From the NCBI GenBank assembly GCA_003151895.1, contig PLYX01000111.1:1-17099 (forward strand): DNA of 17,099 nucleotides, read 5' to 3'. Below are positions 1 through 6,103 of this stretch, in pieces (the first letter of the stretch is position 1; every line of letters begins with the position of its first letter). The stretch comes from Solirubrobacterales bacterium (GTDB lineage Bacteria > Actinomycetota > Thermoleophilia > Solirubrobacterales > Solirubrobacteraceae). The translations under genes were made by a program, and so were the position numbers. Under the pieces are notes generated by a model, which worked only from the letters and a program-made list of their open reading frames with translations, did not search any database and was not told the DNA's origin.

Positions 1-252
1 CGAGCATCACACCCGGTCCTCGTCCGTTGCGGTTATGCCGAACTCGGGATAAGCGCAACGGACGACGAGGAGCTGCTGGTGCTGCTGCCGGCCGGATCAT
101 GCTCGCTCCGCCGCAGGAGCGAGGGTGCGGACGCCGACGCCTGCGCGTTGAGAGTGAGCCGGACGGCCGCTACCTGTACGGCCGGGATGAACGAAGCCCC
201 GGCGGTTCGGCCAGCGTTCTGGGAGCCGATAGGCCACCTGGGGGTGGTGCTG
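1..252 (+). CDS. Partial hypothetical protein, C-terminal 83 residues
   Basis: The frame is open from the left edge to a TGA at 250-252, with no start inside the window that must be used, so this would be the 3' end of a gene beginning upstream. Third codon positions are mostly G or C, as in the confident genes here. The peptide has an acidic-hydrophobic stretch (DDEELLVLLPAG) and ends FWEPIGHLGVVL. The opposite strand over the same bases reads as a serine-rich low-complexity peptide, which is typical of an antisense shadow. I recognise no family. It converges on the excisionase-type gene on the other strand. Coding is inferred from codon composition only; it may not be a gene. Confidence 0.35.
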
Positions 253-311
253 TGAAACACCCTCGATGACCTGCGTTCAGGGGTCAGCCAGGGCGACACT
301 GAACGAGACGG

Positions 312-704
312 TCAGGGCGACGTAGCGGCTTCCTTCGCTCGCCGGCGCGGCGCGTCTCGCAATCCGAGGGCATGGATGGCCAGGCGGGTGTTCTCCGGCG
401 TGTCGGGAATGCTTCCAGACCGCCATCCATCGATCCACGTCTCGGGATCGTGTCCGGTGGCGTCGCGAAAGTCCTCTCGCTGGTCCTGTGAGTCGGGCGA
501 GTCGTGCTTCAGGGGCTTGGGGCGTCCTCGCTCCAGCCGCTGGAGGTAGCGCTCGTAGGCCAGGCGCGGAATGCGCACCGACTTGCCGAAGCGGACCGAC
601 GGCAGCTGCCGCGCCTTGCACATCTTGTAGACCGCGGAGGCGTCCATCTGCAGCTCGGTGGCCACCTGGGGGACGGTGAGATATCGGCTGTCGAGATCGC
701 CCAT
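312..704 (-). CDS. Excisionase-family (helix-turn-helix) DNA-binding protein
   Basis: This is a 130-residue protein. Residues 8-55 form an excisionase-type winged HTH: YLTVPQVATELQMDASAVYKM followed by a small-residue turn, then LPSVRFGKSVRIPRLAYERYL. The pattern 'tVpevAelLgvs..tVykl...g.lp.vrvGrsvRip..al..yl' is characteristic of the HTH_17/excisionase group, whose members bind direct repeats in recombination sites or promoters of mobile elements. The C-terminal 75 residues are polar, match nothing I know and end in a basic tail. The ATG at 704 has only a weak purine-rich upstream stretch. Upstream on the same strand lies a possible small gene 25 bp away. Without a neighbouring intact integrase, it may be a regulator or a leftover from an integrated element. 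Confidence 0.8.
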   Translation of the reverse strand: MGDLDSRYLTVPQVATELQMDASAVYKMCKARQLPSVRFGKSVRIPRLAYERYLQRLERGRPKPLKHDSPDSQDQREDFRDATGHDPETWIDGWRSGSIPDTPENTRLAIHALGLRDAPRRRAKEAATSP

Positions 705-729
705 GATCGTTCACTCTGAGTCTACCATG

Positions 730-1005
730 CTAAGGCACGTAATCCGCTAGGTCCAGACTATCCACTATATCGGCAGCGGCGTCGATGCCTTGAGCTTGCA
801 GCCGCTCGATGTCGGCCGCCAACTGGAGGGCCGCCTGCATCGCGCGCCCGGGAGCGTGACCGATCGCTTGCGCAACGGCGGCGACGACAAGGGCCGCGTG
901 CTCGCTATCTGGCAGGAGCTGCCAGGCGCTGCCCCTGTTCCGCTGGCGGTGCTCACATGGCACGCGCACGGCACCGGTCCGCTCTATGTGTTCGACCTCG
1001 GCCAC
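730..1005 (-). CDS. Small hypothetical protein (conflicts with the opposite-strand ORF)
   Basis: A 91-residue frame starting at a GTG and ending 25 bp before the excisionase-type gene, so the two could form an operon. The C-terminal two thirds looks protein-like: alanine-rich and helical (AALVVAAVAQAIGHAPGRAM, then an IERLQAQ segment), ending in an acidic DIVDSLDLADYVP. The first 25 residues are rich in Arg, His and Cys and much less convincing, and there is no ribosome binding site before the GTG, so a later start is possible. It overlaps about 215 bp with a plus-strand frame that also looks coding. At most one is likely to be expressed across 790-1005. No family recognised. Confidence 0.4.
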   Translation of the reverse strand: MAEVEHIERTGAVRVPCEHRQRNRGSAWQLLPDSEHAALVVAAVAQAIGHAPGRAMQAALQLAADIERLQAQGIDAAADIVDSLDLADYVP

Positions 1006-1287
1006 ACCAACGTCATTGACTCAGCTGTCGGGCGACGGCTCACCATGATCCTGCTCGACGCGTTGCTTCAGGCCGCCGCGCGCCCGGACGCACCGGTCGG
1101 CGCCGAGTGGCGACGCCATCTGCGCTGGTCACAAGCTCCTCTCGCGCACGCTCCCCACCGTCTGCGCGGCCGCTACCGCAGAGAGAACCTGCGACGCGCC
1201 CTTGCCCACTCGTTCACGGCGTACGCGCCACCGCCTATGGCGGCCCGCTGGACCAAGGGAGCCTGGCTCGGCGAACGACGCTTCTGA
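790..1287 (+). CDS. Hypothetical protein (start uncertain, possible remnant)
   Basis: This is a 165-codon frame beginning at a TTG; GTG codons at 856 and 898 are alternatives, and the last has an AAGG a few bases upstream. From about residue 37 on, it reads like a folded protein: a beta-rich section (RVLAIWQELPGAAPVPLAV, then GPLYVFDLG), an amphipathic helix (LTMILLDALLQAAA) and a basic, tryptophan-containing tail ending WTKGAWLGERRF. The codons have GC-rich third positions. The first 35 residues are poorer and overlap the minus-strand frame. It converges on the Xre-type antitoxin gene, 36 bp apart. No domain recognised; it may be a small toxin or a fragment, but nothing in the sequence proves either. 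Confidence 0.4.
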   Translation: MSLQPLDVGRQLEGRLHRAPGSVTDRLRNGGDDKGRVLAIWQELPGAAPVPLAVLTWHAHGTGPLYVFDLGHTNVIDSAVGRRLTMILLDALLQAAARPDAPVGAEWRRHLRWSQAPLAHAPHRLRGRYRRENLRRALAHSFTAYAPPPMAARWTKGAWLGERRF

Positions 1288-1323
1288 GGAGCCTGCGAGT
1301 CGGCCCGCGGGCACCCATGGGGC

Positions 1324-1911
1324 CTACCTGCTCTGCGTAGCCTCACGCAGTTGCGCATCAAGCTGCGCGTCGCTCAGCTCGATCGGCTCTACCGCCGCGA
1401 TCTTCTCGATCCGCTTCAGCGCCGCGGCGCCCACACCACCGGCGAGTGCCTCCCGCAACTGCTCCAACGACGGCATCTCAATCGGCCCAGTCGGACGCGG
1501 AGGTGCAACCGTCGCAAGCTCAGCTAACAAGACCTGCAACCCATCCTGTTCGTGCCGGGCTAGCACCTGTGTCGGAGAGTGACCGCGCAACGCAGGACTC
1601 GGCGCCAGCGTCCACTCGCCGACCTGATGATCGCTAGCCATATAGCGCCGTGCCGCGACACAAAGGCTCAATAACAGCTCGGCTCTCTGCAACAGCTCCA
1701 CACGCGGACGAGCGGGCGCCGTGCCAGCACTCCAGTTACGCGCCGTATCGCGCGTAACGCCCAGCGCGCTCGCCAGCTGCGACAGCGATCGGTAGAAGAC
1801 TCGCAACTGTGACGCTGTCCGCTGTGCCTGGCCGCTGCGAACAGTGCCGCCGCGAGTCCCCTTGGACTTCTTGGACGCTGTCTTCGGGAAGTGCAGTGTG
1901 CTCGTGCTCAT
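1324..1911 (-). CDS. Xre/MbcA/ParS-like antitoxin protein
   Basis: This is a 195-residue protein. After a basic, low-complexity N-terminus (TASKKSKGTRGG), residues 41-65 form a helix-turn-helix (LSQLASALGVTRDTARNWSAG). Residues 95-135 resemble the Xre/MbcA/ParS toxin-binding domain: a W in VGEWTLAPSPALRGHSPTQV matches the family's 'W...pnpaLgGrsPlelL' core, followed by DGLQVLLAELATV. Members of that family neutralise RES-domain toxins that degrade NAD and repress their own operon. The C-terminal 60 residues are an extra helical segment. No RES toxin is visible on either side, so it is an orphan antitoxin or a stand-alone regulator. The ATG at 1911 sits just inside an inverted repeat that probably carries its own operator. 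Confidence 0.75.
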   Translation of the reverse strand: MSTSTLHFPKTASKKSKGTRGGTVRSGQAQRTASQLRVFYRSLSQLASALGVTRDTARNWSAGTAPARPRVELLQRAELLLSLCVAARRYMASDHQVGEWTLAPSPALRGHSPTQVLARHEQDGLQVLLAELATVAPPRPTGPIEMPSLEQLREALAGGVGAAALKRIEKIAAVEPIELSDAQLDAQLREATQSR

Positions 1912-1912
1912 C

Positions 1913-1944
1913 GCTACTCTCGTCAGAATATAGCATGGAGTAGC
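1913..1944. promoter_or_regulatory. Inverted-repeat operator at the antitoxin-gene promoter
   Basis: A perfect 7-bp inverted repeat, GCTACTC (1913-1919) and GAGTAGC (1938-1944), separated by 18 bp. On the minus strand the spacer contains TATATT (1927-1932), a good -10 element 15 nt upstream of the ATG of the Xre-type gene. An operator straddling the -10 element fits autorepression by that HTH protein (inference). Its half-site core is repeated further right in the same intergenic region. Confidence 0.5.
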
Positions 1945-2026
1945 AAAGACCAGCCCCGCTTGAGCGTGTCGCGCAAAAGTCGTCCTTTCGTATGTGTTGC
2001 AGACTGATCCAGTTTTGGCGTTGAAT

Positions 2027-2053
2027 GGAGTATCTCCCTTTGTGACCTACTCC
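2027..2053. promoter_or_regulatory. Inverted repeat, candidate AbiEi operator
   Basis: GGAGTA (2027-2032) and TACTCC (2048-2053) form a perfect inverted repeat with half-site centres 21 bp apart, two helical turns. It lies 19 bp upstream of the -10 element of the abiE pair. AbiEi proteins are known to repress their own operon by binding inverted repeats in the promoter, so this is the natural candidate site. The GAGTA core is shared with the repeat at 1913-1944 in the opposite arrangement. Confidence 0.45.
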
Positions 2054-2071
2054 GATTTTGATCGTTTATGG

Positions 2072-2087
2072 TATATTTCGCAGTATG
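2072..2087 (+). promoter_or_regulatory. -10 element and probable leaderless start of the abiE pair
   Basis: TATATT at 2072-2077 stands 7 nt before the ATG at 2085, which places the transcription start at or next to the start codon. No Shine-Dalgarno sequence precedes that ATG. The -35 region is not recognisable, as is common for actinobacterial promoters. A start further upstream would lie before the predicted transcript start, so 2085 is preferred. Confidence 0.45.
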
Positions 2088-2771
2088 GCGAGACCACTAC
2101 AGCGGCTTCTTGGGATCGCGGAGGAGCAATGGGGGCTGTGCACGCGCAGGCAGGCGCTCGATGCCGGCGTGGCGACCAGCTCGCTCGCGCGGCTCCTGCG
2201 CGACGGTCGGCTTGAGCGCGTTGCTCACGGTGTCTACCGGGTCCGGGGCGCTGGCGAGCCGGACCATCTTCAGCTGCGCGCCGCATGGCTGCAGCTGGAC
2301 CCGGCCATCCCCGCTTGGGAGCGGGTGCGCTCGCCCGACGTGGCACTCGTCTCGCACGCATCGGCTGCCTCACTGTACGGGGTCGGGGACCTGCGCGCGG
2401 ACATCCACGAGTTCAAGCTGCCCGTGCGCCATCAGACCCGGCGACCTGACGTGCGAATCCACCGCGGACACGTACCCGATAAACAACGCATCCTGCTCGC
2501 GGGACTTCCCGCGACACGTGCCGCCCGCATGATCGGTGACCTGCTTGGCGATCATGTCGAGCCGTCGAGCGTCGCGCAGATCACGGCGGAGGTCATCGAC
2601 CGTGTCTTCGACTATCCGAGCGATGTCGCCGAGTGCATCGCGCCGTATGCGAGCCGGTTCGGCTTCCGGCGCGGCGACGGTGTCGGGCTACTTGACTATC
2701 TCCTCACGCTTGCCGGCTACAGCAGAAACCGCGACACGATTCGATCCTTGGCGCGTGGCGATGAGTCCTGA
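2085..2771 (+). CDS. abiEi: AbiEi-family antitoxin (type IV toxin-antitoxin)
   Basis: This is a 228-residue protein from the preferred ATG. Residues 1-50 are the winged-HTH AbiEi N-terminal domain: an EEQWGLCTRRQALDAGVATS helix pair, LLRDGRLERVAHGVYRV as the wing. The conserved middle follows, with 'VALVSHASAASLYGVGDL' and 'RIHRGHVPD' segments and 'LPATRAARMIGDLL', all standard in this family. AbiEi antitoxins repress the operon and counter the AbiEii nucleotidyltransferase without a stable complex; some members act in abortive phage defence. The reading frame is intact. Its last 11 bp overlap the toxin start (2761), which implies translational coupling. Although the antitoxin is whole, the toxin next to it carries an internal stop, so the pair is probably no longer toxic. 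Confidence 0.9.
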   Translation: MARPLQRLLGIAEEQWGLCTRRQALDAGVATSSLARLLRDGRLERVAHGVYRVRGAGEPDHLQLRAAWLQLDPAIPAWERVRSPDVALVSHASAASLYGVGDLRADIHEFKLPVRHQTRRPDVRIHRGHVPDKQRILLAGLPATRAARMIGDLLGDHVEPSSVAQITAEVIDRVFDYPSDVAECIAPYASRFGFRRGDGVGLLDYLLTLAGYSRNRDTIRSLARGDES

Positions 2772-3690
2772 CCGATACGCCGACCCGCAGGCCCTGCGCT
2801 CGGCGATCGCCGACCGTCTGCGGCCACTCGCAGAGGAGCGAGGCATCGAGCTGAGCAATCTCCAGCGGCAGTTCGCGTACGACCGGCTGCTGTCTCGAGT
2901 GTTCACAGCCGACCCCGATCGATGGGTTCTCAAGGGCGGGACCGCGATGCTCGCGAGGATCGGACCGGAGGCAAGGCATACCCGCGATGTCGACCTTCTC
3001 AACCGCGACGGGGGCTTGGAGGAGGCCGAGCGGGCGCTGCACGTCGCGGCTCGCACGGACCTCGAGGACTTCTTCACCTTCACGCTTGGTCCCGGACAGC
3101 ACCTCACAGCAGGCGTTCATGCGCTGCGCGTTCCGGTGGACGCACACCTCGGCCTGAAGCGGTTCGCCGAGTTCCACGTCGATCTCGTTGCTGAACTGAC
3201 CATGACGGGCAACACGGAGTCCGTTTCGGCGCTCGTGCCGACAGAGATCCCGGGACTCAAGCGCATTACCTACATCGCCTACCCGCTCGTTGACCACATC
3301 GCCGACAAGGTGTGAGCGCTCCACGAAACACACGAGCGGGCGAGCGGTCTGCGGGAGCCCAGCAGCCGCTACCGCGACTTGGCCGACCTCGCCGTCTTCG
3401 CTCACACGGTCAGAGTCGACGCGCGCGACCTGAAGGTTGCGCTCGCTTCGGAGGCCACCCGTCGTGGGATGTTCCTCCCCGGTCGCCTCACCGTGCCGAC
3501 GGACAGCAACTGGTCACGAGGGTATGCACGTGTGGCGCGAGATGCGCCTCGCCTGCAAGAGCGCAACCTGGAGGCTGCTCTCGCGACCGTCAGGTCGTTC
3601 ATCGACCCAGTGCTCGACGGGTCAGCTGAGGGCCACTGGGATCACGAGCGGCTTCGCTGGGGAACAGCGGGGTCTCGCGGCCGGCGATGA
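2761..3690 (+). pseudogene. abiEii: AbiEii-family nucleotidyltransferase toxin, interrupted by in-frame TGA
   Basis: The reading frame from ATG 2761 gives an AbiEii protein: MSPDRYADPQALRSAIADRL, then LKGGTAMLARIG and the catalytic TRDVDLL (a GG...DxD nucleotidyltransferase motif, about residues 58-82), a central domain and PLVDHIADKV. A TGA at 3313-3315 follows. The same frame then continues without interruption to 3690: ALHETHERASG, SSRYRDLADLAVFAHTV and on to a natural stop. AbiEii proteins normally read 'DHIADKvcA...ehy...pstRykDLvDl' straight through, so the TGA replaces what is most likely a Cys codon (TGC or TGT to TGA). Total length with the stop bridged is 309 residues, as expected for the family. 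Known members transfer nucleotides, for example to tRNA. The catalytic half remains, but truncation at 184 residues should inactivate it. Confidence 0.85.
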
Positions 3691-3917
3691 GTCATCTTCC
3701 CAGCGCATTCATGTCCGGGCGTCATAGCCGGCGAAAACGATGTCCCCAGGCAACCGCGCCTCGCCCCTCTCCGGTCGAGCCGACGGCCTCTTCAACGGGA
3801 CCGCGAGGCCATTCGCGGTCCACATGCCCCGTAAGAGACCGCAAATTGGCGATATTTTCTTCGGCTCGATCGCTCGCTGATTACCAGTAAAAGTCCTCCA
3901 AATCAGCCGATCCCCAG
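3691..3917. other. Intergenic segment, no gene seen
   Basis: This stretch between the abiE pair and the Mrr-like gene is more AT-rich in its second half (3840-3900) than its surroundings. Frames on both strands look like shadows. It probably holds the promoter of the Mrr-like gene, but I cannot place convincing -35 and -10 elements or a ribosome binding site. Confidence 0.4.
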
Positions 3918-4434
3918 ATGTCCTCCCCCCGCGCTTTCTGCGCAGGAGTTTGAGTGGATTGTTGATGAGGTATTTCGCCGCGAGGGATGGAATGTGGAGG
4001 AGACAGGCCGCGAGGCGGCCGCTGACGGCAACGTGGATCTTCGCATCCGTCGCGGCAAGCAGGAGTTGCTCGTGCAGTGCATGCGCTGGCAGTCGTGGTC
4101 CGTCGGCGTGGACGAGGTACGCAAGCTCGCGGGGACGCTGATGCGCGAAGGACTCAGTGGCGACGCGGGCATACTCGTGACCTTGTCGCACTTCACCGAG
4201 CCGGCGATCGCCGAGGCGGCCGAACTCGGGATCGAGTTGGTCGACAACCGGGAGCTCGTTCGCCGAATCGAGAGGGTGCGTGCCAGCGAGCCATGTCCGA
4301 TCTGCGCGACGCCGATGCTGCTTGACCGGTCTCAGCGCGGTTGGTGGCTGCGCTGTCCGGGCTGGCCCGGCGGTTGCGCTGGAAAGCGCGACCTCAGTGC
4401 CGATCCGGGACGCGCAGTCGACCTACTCCTCGCC
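3918..4434 (+). pseudogene. Mrr-type restriction endonuclease with zinc ribbon, frameshifted and active-site mutated
   Basis: From 3940 to about 4434 one frame encodes a Mrr_cat-like nuclease: EFEWIVDEVFRREGWNV, DGNVDLRI (acidic catalytic residue), LLVQCMRW, then GILVTLSHFTEPAIAEAAEL and LVDNRELV, all in family order. A zinc ribbon follows (CPIC ... C-x6-C). The frame has no start codon back to a stop at 3832. An ATG at 3918 enters the correct frame only if one C is removed from the six-C run at 3925-3930, so a +1 frameshift there is likely. The Mrr family expects Lys in 'QCKRW'; here it is Met (ATG), one base from AAG. At the 3' end the natural stop is missing and the frame runs on to 4905 across unrelated sequence. 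I infer a dead nuclease; a GTG at 3994 could still start a fragment. Confidence 0.7.
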
Positions 4435-4487
4435 GACAACGCGGATCATCACCGACGGAACTGTCGCTCTGGGCGGAGGTGGGCCAT

Positions 4488-4504
4488 CAATCCCCCGGGG
4501 ATTG
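4488..4504. repeat. 17-bp perfect palindrome around a single central base
   Basis: CAATCCCC, one C, GGGGATTG: eight-base arms with perfect complementarity. It lies just beyond the point where the Mrr-like coding sequence loses family similarity and 50 bp before the ATPase start. It could be an operator of the ATPase gene, a rearrangement junction or chance. No poly-T tract follows, so it is not a standard terminator. Confidence 0.35.
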
Positions 4505-4553
4505 CACATCTGCCCCCTAGATTTTGCCGATCCGCCGAGCTGTTATTGCGGAT

Positions 4554-5063
4554 ATGCCAGGTTCGGGTTCGTCTTCTGCGGGAGCGCCGGCGCTCGTTGC
4601 GCGGCACTTGCGGGCGAATGTGCAGGCCGCGCTTGCGGATACGCGGGTCGTCGTTGTGCTGGGTGCCCGGCAGGTGGGCAAGAGCACGCTCGTGGCGCAG
4701 ATCGCCGAGGGCGAGCCAGACAGGAGACTCATCATCACCCTCGATGACGAGGCCAGACGCCGTGGCGCGCTCGAGGATCCGACGGGCTTCGTCGCTGATC
4801 TGGAGGGACCGGTGGCGATCGACGAGGTGCAGCGCGCTCCGGATCTGCTGCTCGCGATCAAGCAGTCGGTCGATCAGGACCAGCGTCCCGGTCGCTTTCT
4901 GCTGACGGGGTCGGCGAACATTCTGACCGCGCCCACGATCGCGGATGCGCTGACTAGGCGTGCGGAGTATCTGCGGCTGTGGCCGTTCTCTCAGGCCGAG
5001 CTCCGTGGAGTGCCGCCAGGGTTGATCGCGGCGCTGTTCGCGGGTAGGGCGCCAAACGCCTGA
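4554..5063 (+). CDS. Truncated AAA_14/DUF4143-type ATP-binding protein
   Basis: This is a 169-residue product from ATG 4554 (a TTG at 4524 is the earliest in-frame start). Motifs of the AAA_14 ATPases appear in order: ARHLRANVQAAL, VVVLGARQVGKSTL (Walker A), IITLDDE, GPVAIDEVQRAPDLL (Walker B with 'DEvQ'), FLLTGSANIL (sensor) and RAEYLRLWPFSQAEL. Family members are normally about 400 residues with a C-terminal DUF4143 domain. Here the product stops directly after the ATPase core (ALFAGRAPNA), so more than half is missing. These proteins are common next to toxin-antitoxin genes and mobile elements, and their role is poorly known. No Shine-Dalgarno is visible. Probably a deletion remnant that still encodes a P-loop domain. 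Confidence 0.75.
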   Translation: MPGSGSSSAGAPALVARHLRANVQAALADTRVVVVLGARQVGKSTLVAQIAEGEPDRRLIITLDDEARRRGALEDPTGFVADLEGPVAIDEVQRAPDLLLAIKQSVDQDQRPGRFLLTGSANILTAPTIADALTRRAEYLRLWPFSQAELRGVPPGLIAALFAGRAPNA

Positions 5064-5070
5064 GCAGTCG

Positions 5071-5175
5071 CACGATCACAAGCCCACGACACGCCGCAAG
5101 GTGCTGCGGAGCTCCCTCGACGCGCGCGTGCTCGGGTTCGGCCCGGACGACATGCTCGCTACGCCCATCGAGTGA
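5071..5175 (+). pseudogene. 3' gene fragment of unknown family
   Basis: Immediately after the truncated ATPase, in another frame, a coding-like tail reads TRRKVLRSSLDARVLGFGPDD and MLATPIE before a TGA at 5173-5175. It has GC-rich third positions and no start of its own, and the frame upstream overlaps the ATPase. It is best explained as the 3' end of a different gene joined to the ATPase by a deletion. I do not recognise the family. Confidence 0.25.
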
Positions 5176-5293
5176 GAAACAAGCCTTCCGTCACGCGCCT
5201 CTCCGACCGAAACGCGGCCCAGCGCGCAAGCTGAGACGACGGAGTGCTCGTGACTGTCAACAGCCGCTCGCCAATTAGGCCGATAAGATCGGG

Positions 5294-5497
5294 ATGATGG
5301 CGACACCTGAGCACACGCTGCTGGAGCCCGGCCACGGTGCAACTTGGGCGCGGCTGAACGCCGAGAAGCGTCGACTCCTGACTCCGCTGCCCGGCACCCC
5401 GATAGGCGAGCTGCTGCGGCGTGGTCAGCACCTCTCCGCACAGGCCGCGGGCTTGCTGCGAGCCATCGAGCGAGCCGATGGCAGCGCTCGACCCTGA
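5294..5497 (+). CDS. Small protein, candidate antitoxin of the following nucleotidyltransferase
   Basis: A 67-residue frame starting at tandem ATG codons (5294 and 5297). TAAGAT at 5284-5289 could be a -10 element, making the mRNA almost leaderless. The peptide is helical and charged: WARLNAEKRRLLTPLPGTPI, then LLRRGQHLSAQAAGLLRAIE. It has no recognisable domain. It overlaps the nucleotidyltransferase start by 20 bp, which indicates translational coupling. A short helical protein directly upstream of and overlapping a nucleotidyltransferase is the classic arrangement of an antitoxin-toxin pair; the role is inferred from this context only. Confidence 0.55.
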   Translation: MMATPEHTLLEPGHGATWARLNAEKRRLLTPLPGTPIGELLRRGQHLSAQAAGLLRAIERADGSARP

Positions 5498-5981
5498 GCT
5501 CGACGTCGCAGCCACCTCAATGGTCGCCGAGAGTGCCCGCTTCGTCGTGGTGGGCGGATTTGCGGTCATCGCCAACCGCTTCGTCCGAGCGACCGAGCAC
5601 ATCGACTTCCTTGTCCCGGACAGTGCTGAGAACGACCGGCGCGTGCTCGCCGCCCTGCGCAAACTCGGCGGTGTGCGCCTGCGCGACGAGGCGCATCTCA
5701 GGGACGAGCACTTGATCGGCCAAGCCCACCTGCGAGCAAAGACGGATGCCGGCATCATCGACATCCTCCGCGGTGGACTGCCACCGCTCGACTATGAGAC
5801 CGTCGAGAAGCACGCAATACCGGCCGACTACGGTGGAGTCGAGTTCCTCCTCGCCGGTTTGAGCAGCATCGTTGGATTCAAGCGTCTCGCCGACCGTCCC
5901 CGCGATCGAAACGATCTGATCGGCCTCGCGGAGATTCACGGCGAGCTGCCACTCGACCCGATCCCGGGCGTGGACAACTGA
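5478..5981 (+). CDS. Nucleotidyltransferase-fold toxin-like protein with altered catalytic motif
   Basis: This is a 167-residue protein from ATG 5478. Residues 21-45 are a minimal nucleotidyltransferase core: FVVVGGFAVIANRFVRATEH followed by IDFLV. The family motif is GG...(R)xT-x-D-I-D-F-L; the two Asp residues bind metal. Here the first is His (ACC GAG CAC ATC GAC), one base from GAC, so catalysis is probably lost or strongly reduced. The rest is as expected: a helix with RRVLAALRKLGGVRL, a RTDAGIIDIL-like strand (AKTDAGIIDILRGG) and the conserved end GFKRLADRPRDRNDLIGLAE. It follows and overlaps a 67-residue gene, as in toxin-antitoxin pairs. It is the second nucleotidyltransferase gene here after abiEii, but they are not close relatives. 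Confidence 0.8.
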   Translation: MAALDPELDVAATSMVAESARFVVVGGFAVIANRFVRATEHIDFLVPDSAENDRRVLAALRKLGGVRLRDEAHLRDEHLIGQAHLRAKTDAGIIDILRGGLPPLDYETVEKHAIPADYGGVEFLLAGLSSIVGFKRLADRPRDRNDLIGLAEIHGELPLDPIPGVDN

Positions 5982-6103
5982 ACGCCATGCCGTGCTCGAT
6001 GCCTGGCGCCGGCGTGTGAGACAGGGGCTCGCCCGTCCTACGCCACCGGTCACACTGCTGGGAAACCCGCGGTAGAGAGACACGGGACGCCGGATGGGCG
6101 ACG

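Noticed and set aside
3313..3315. Selenocysteine codon in AbiEii
   Set aside because: TGA replaces a likely Cys, but the AbiEii family is not known to use selenocysteine, and I see no convincing SECIS-type hairpin directly downstream (only a weak GCTC/GAGC pairing). A nonsense mutation is simpler.
3994..4905. One 303-residue nuclease
   Set aside because: Family similarity ends at about 4434. The last 150 codons are arginine-rich and run antiparallel in sense to the ATPase gene's own frame, so they are a shadow.
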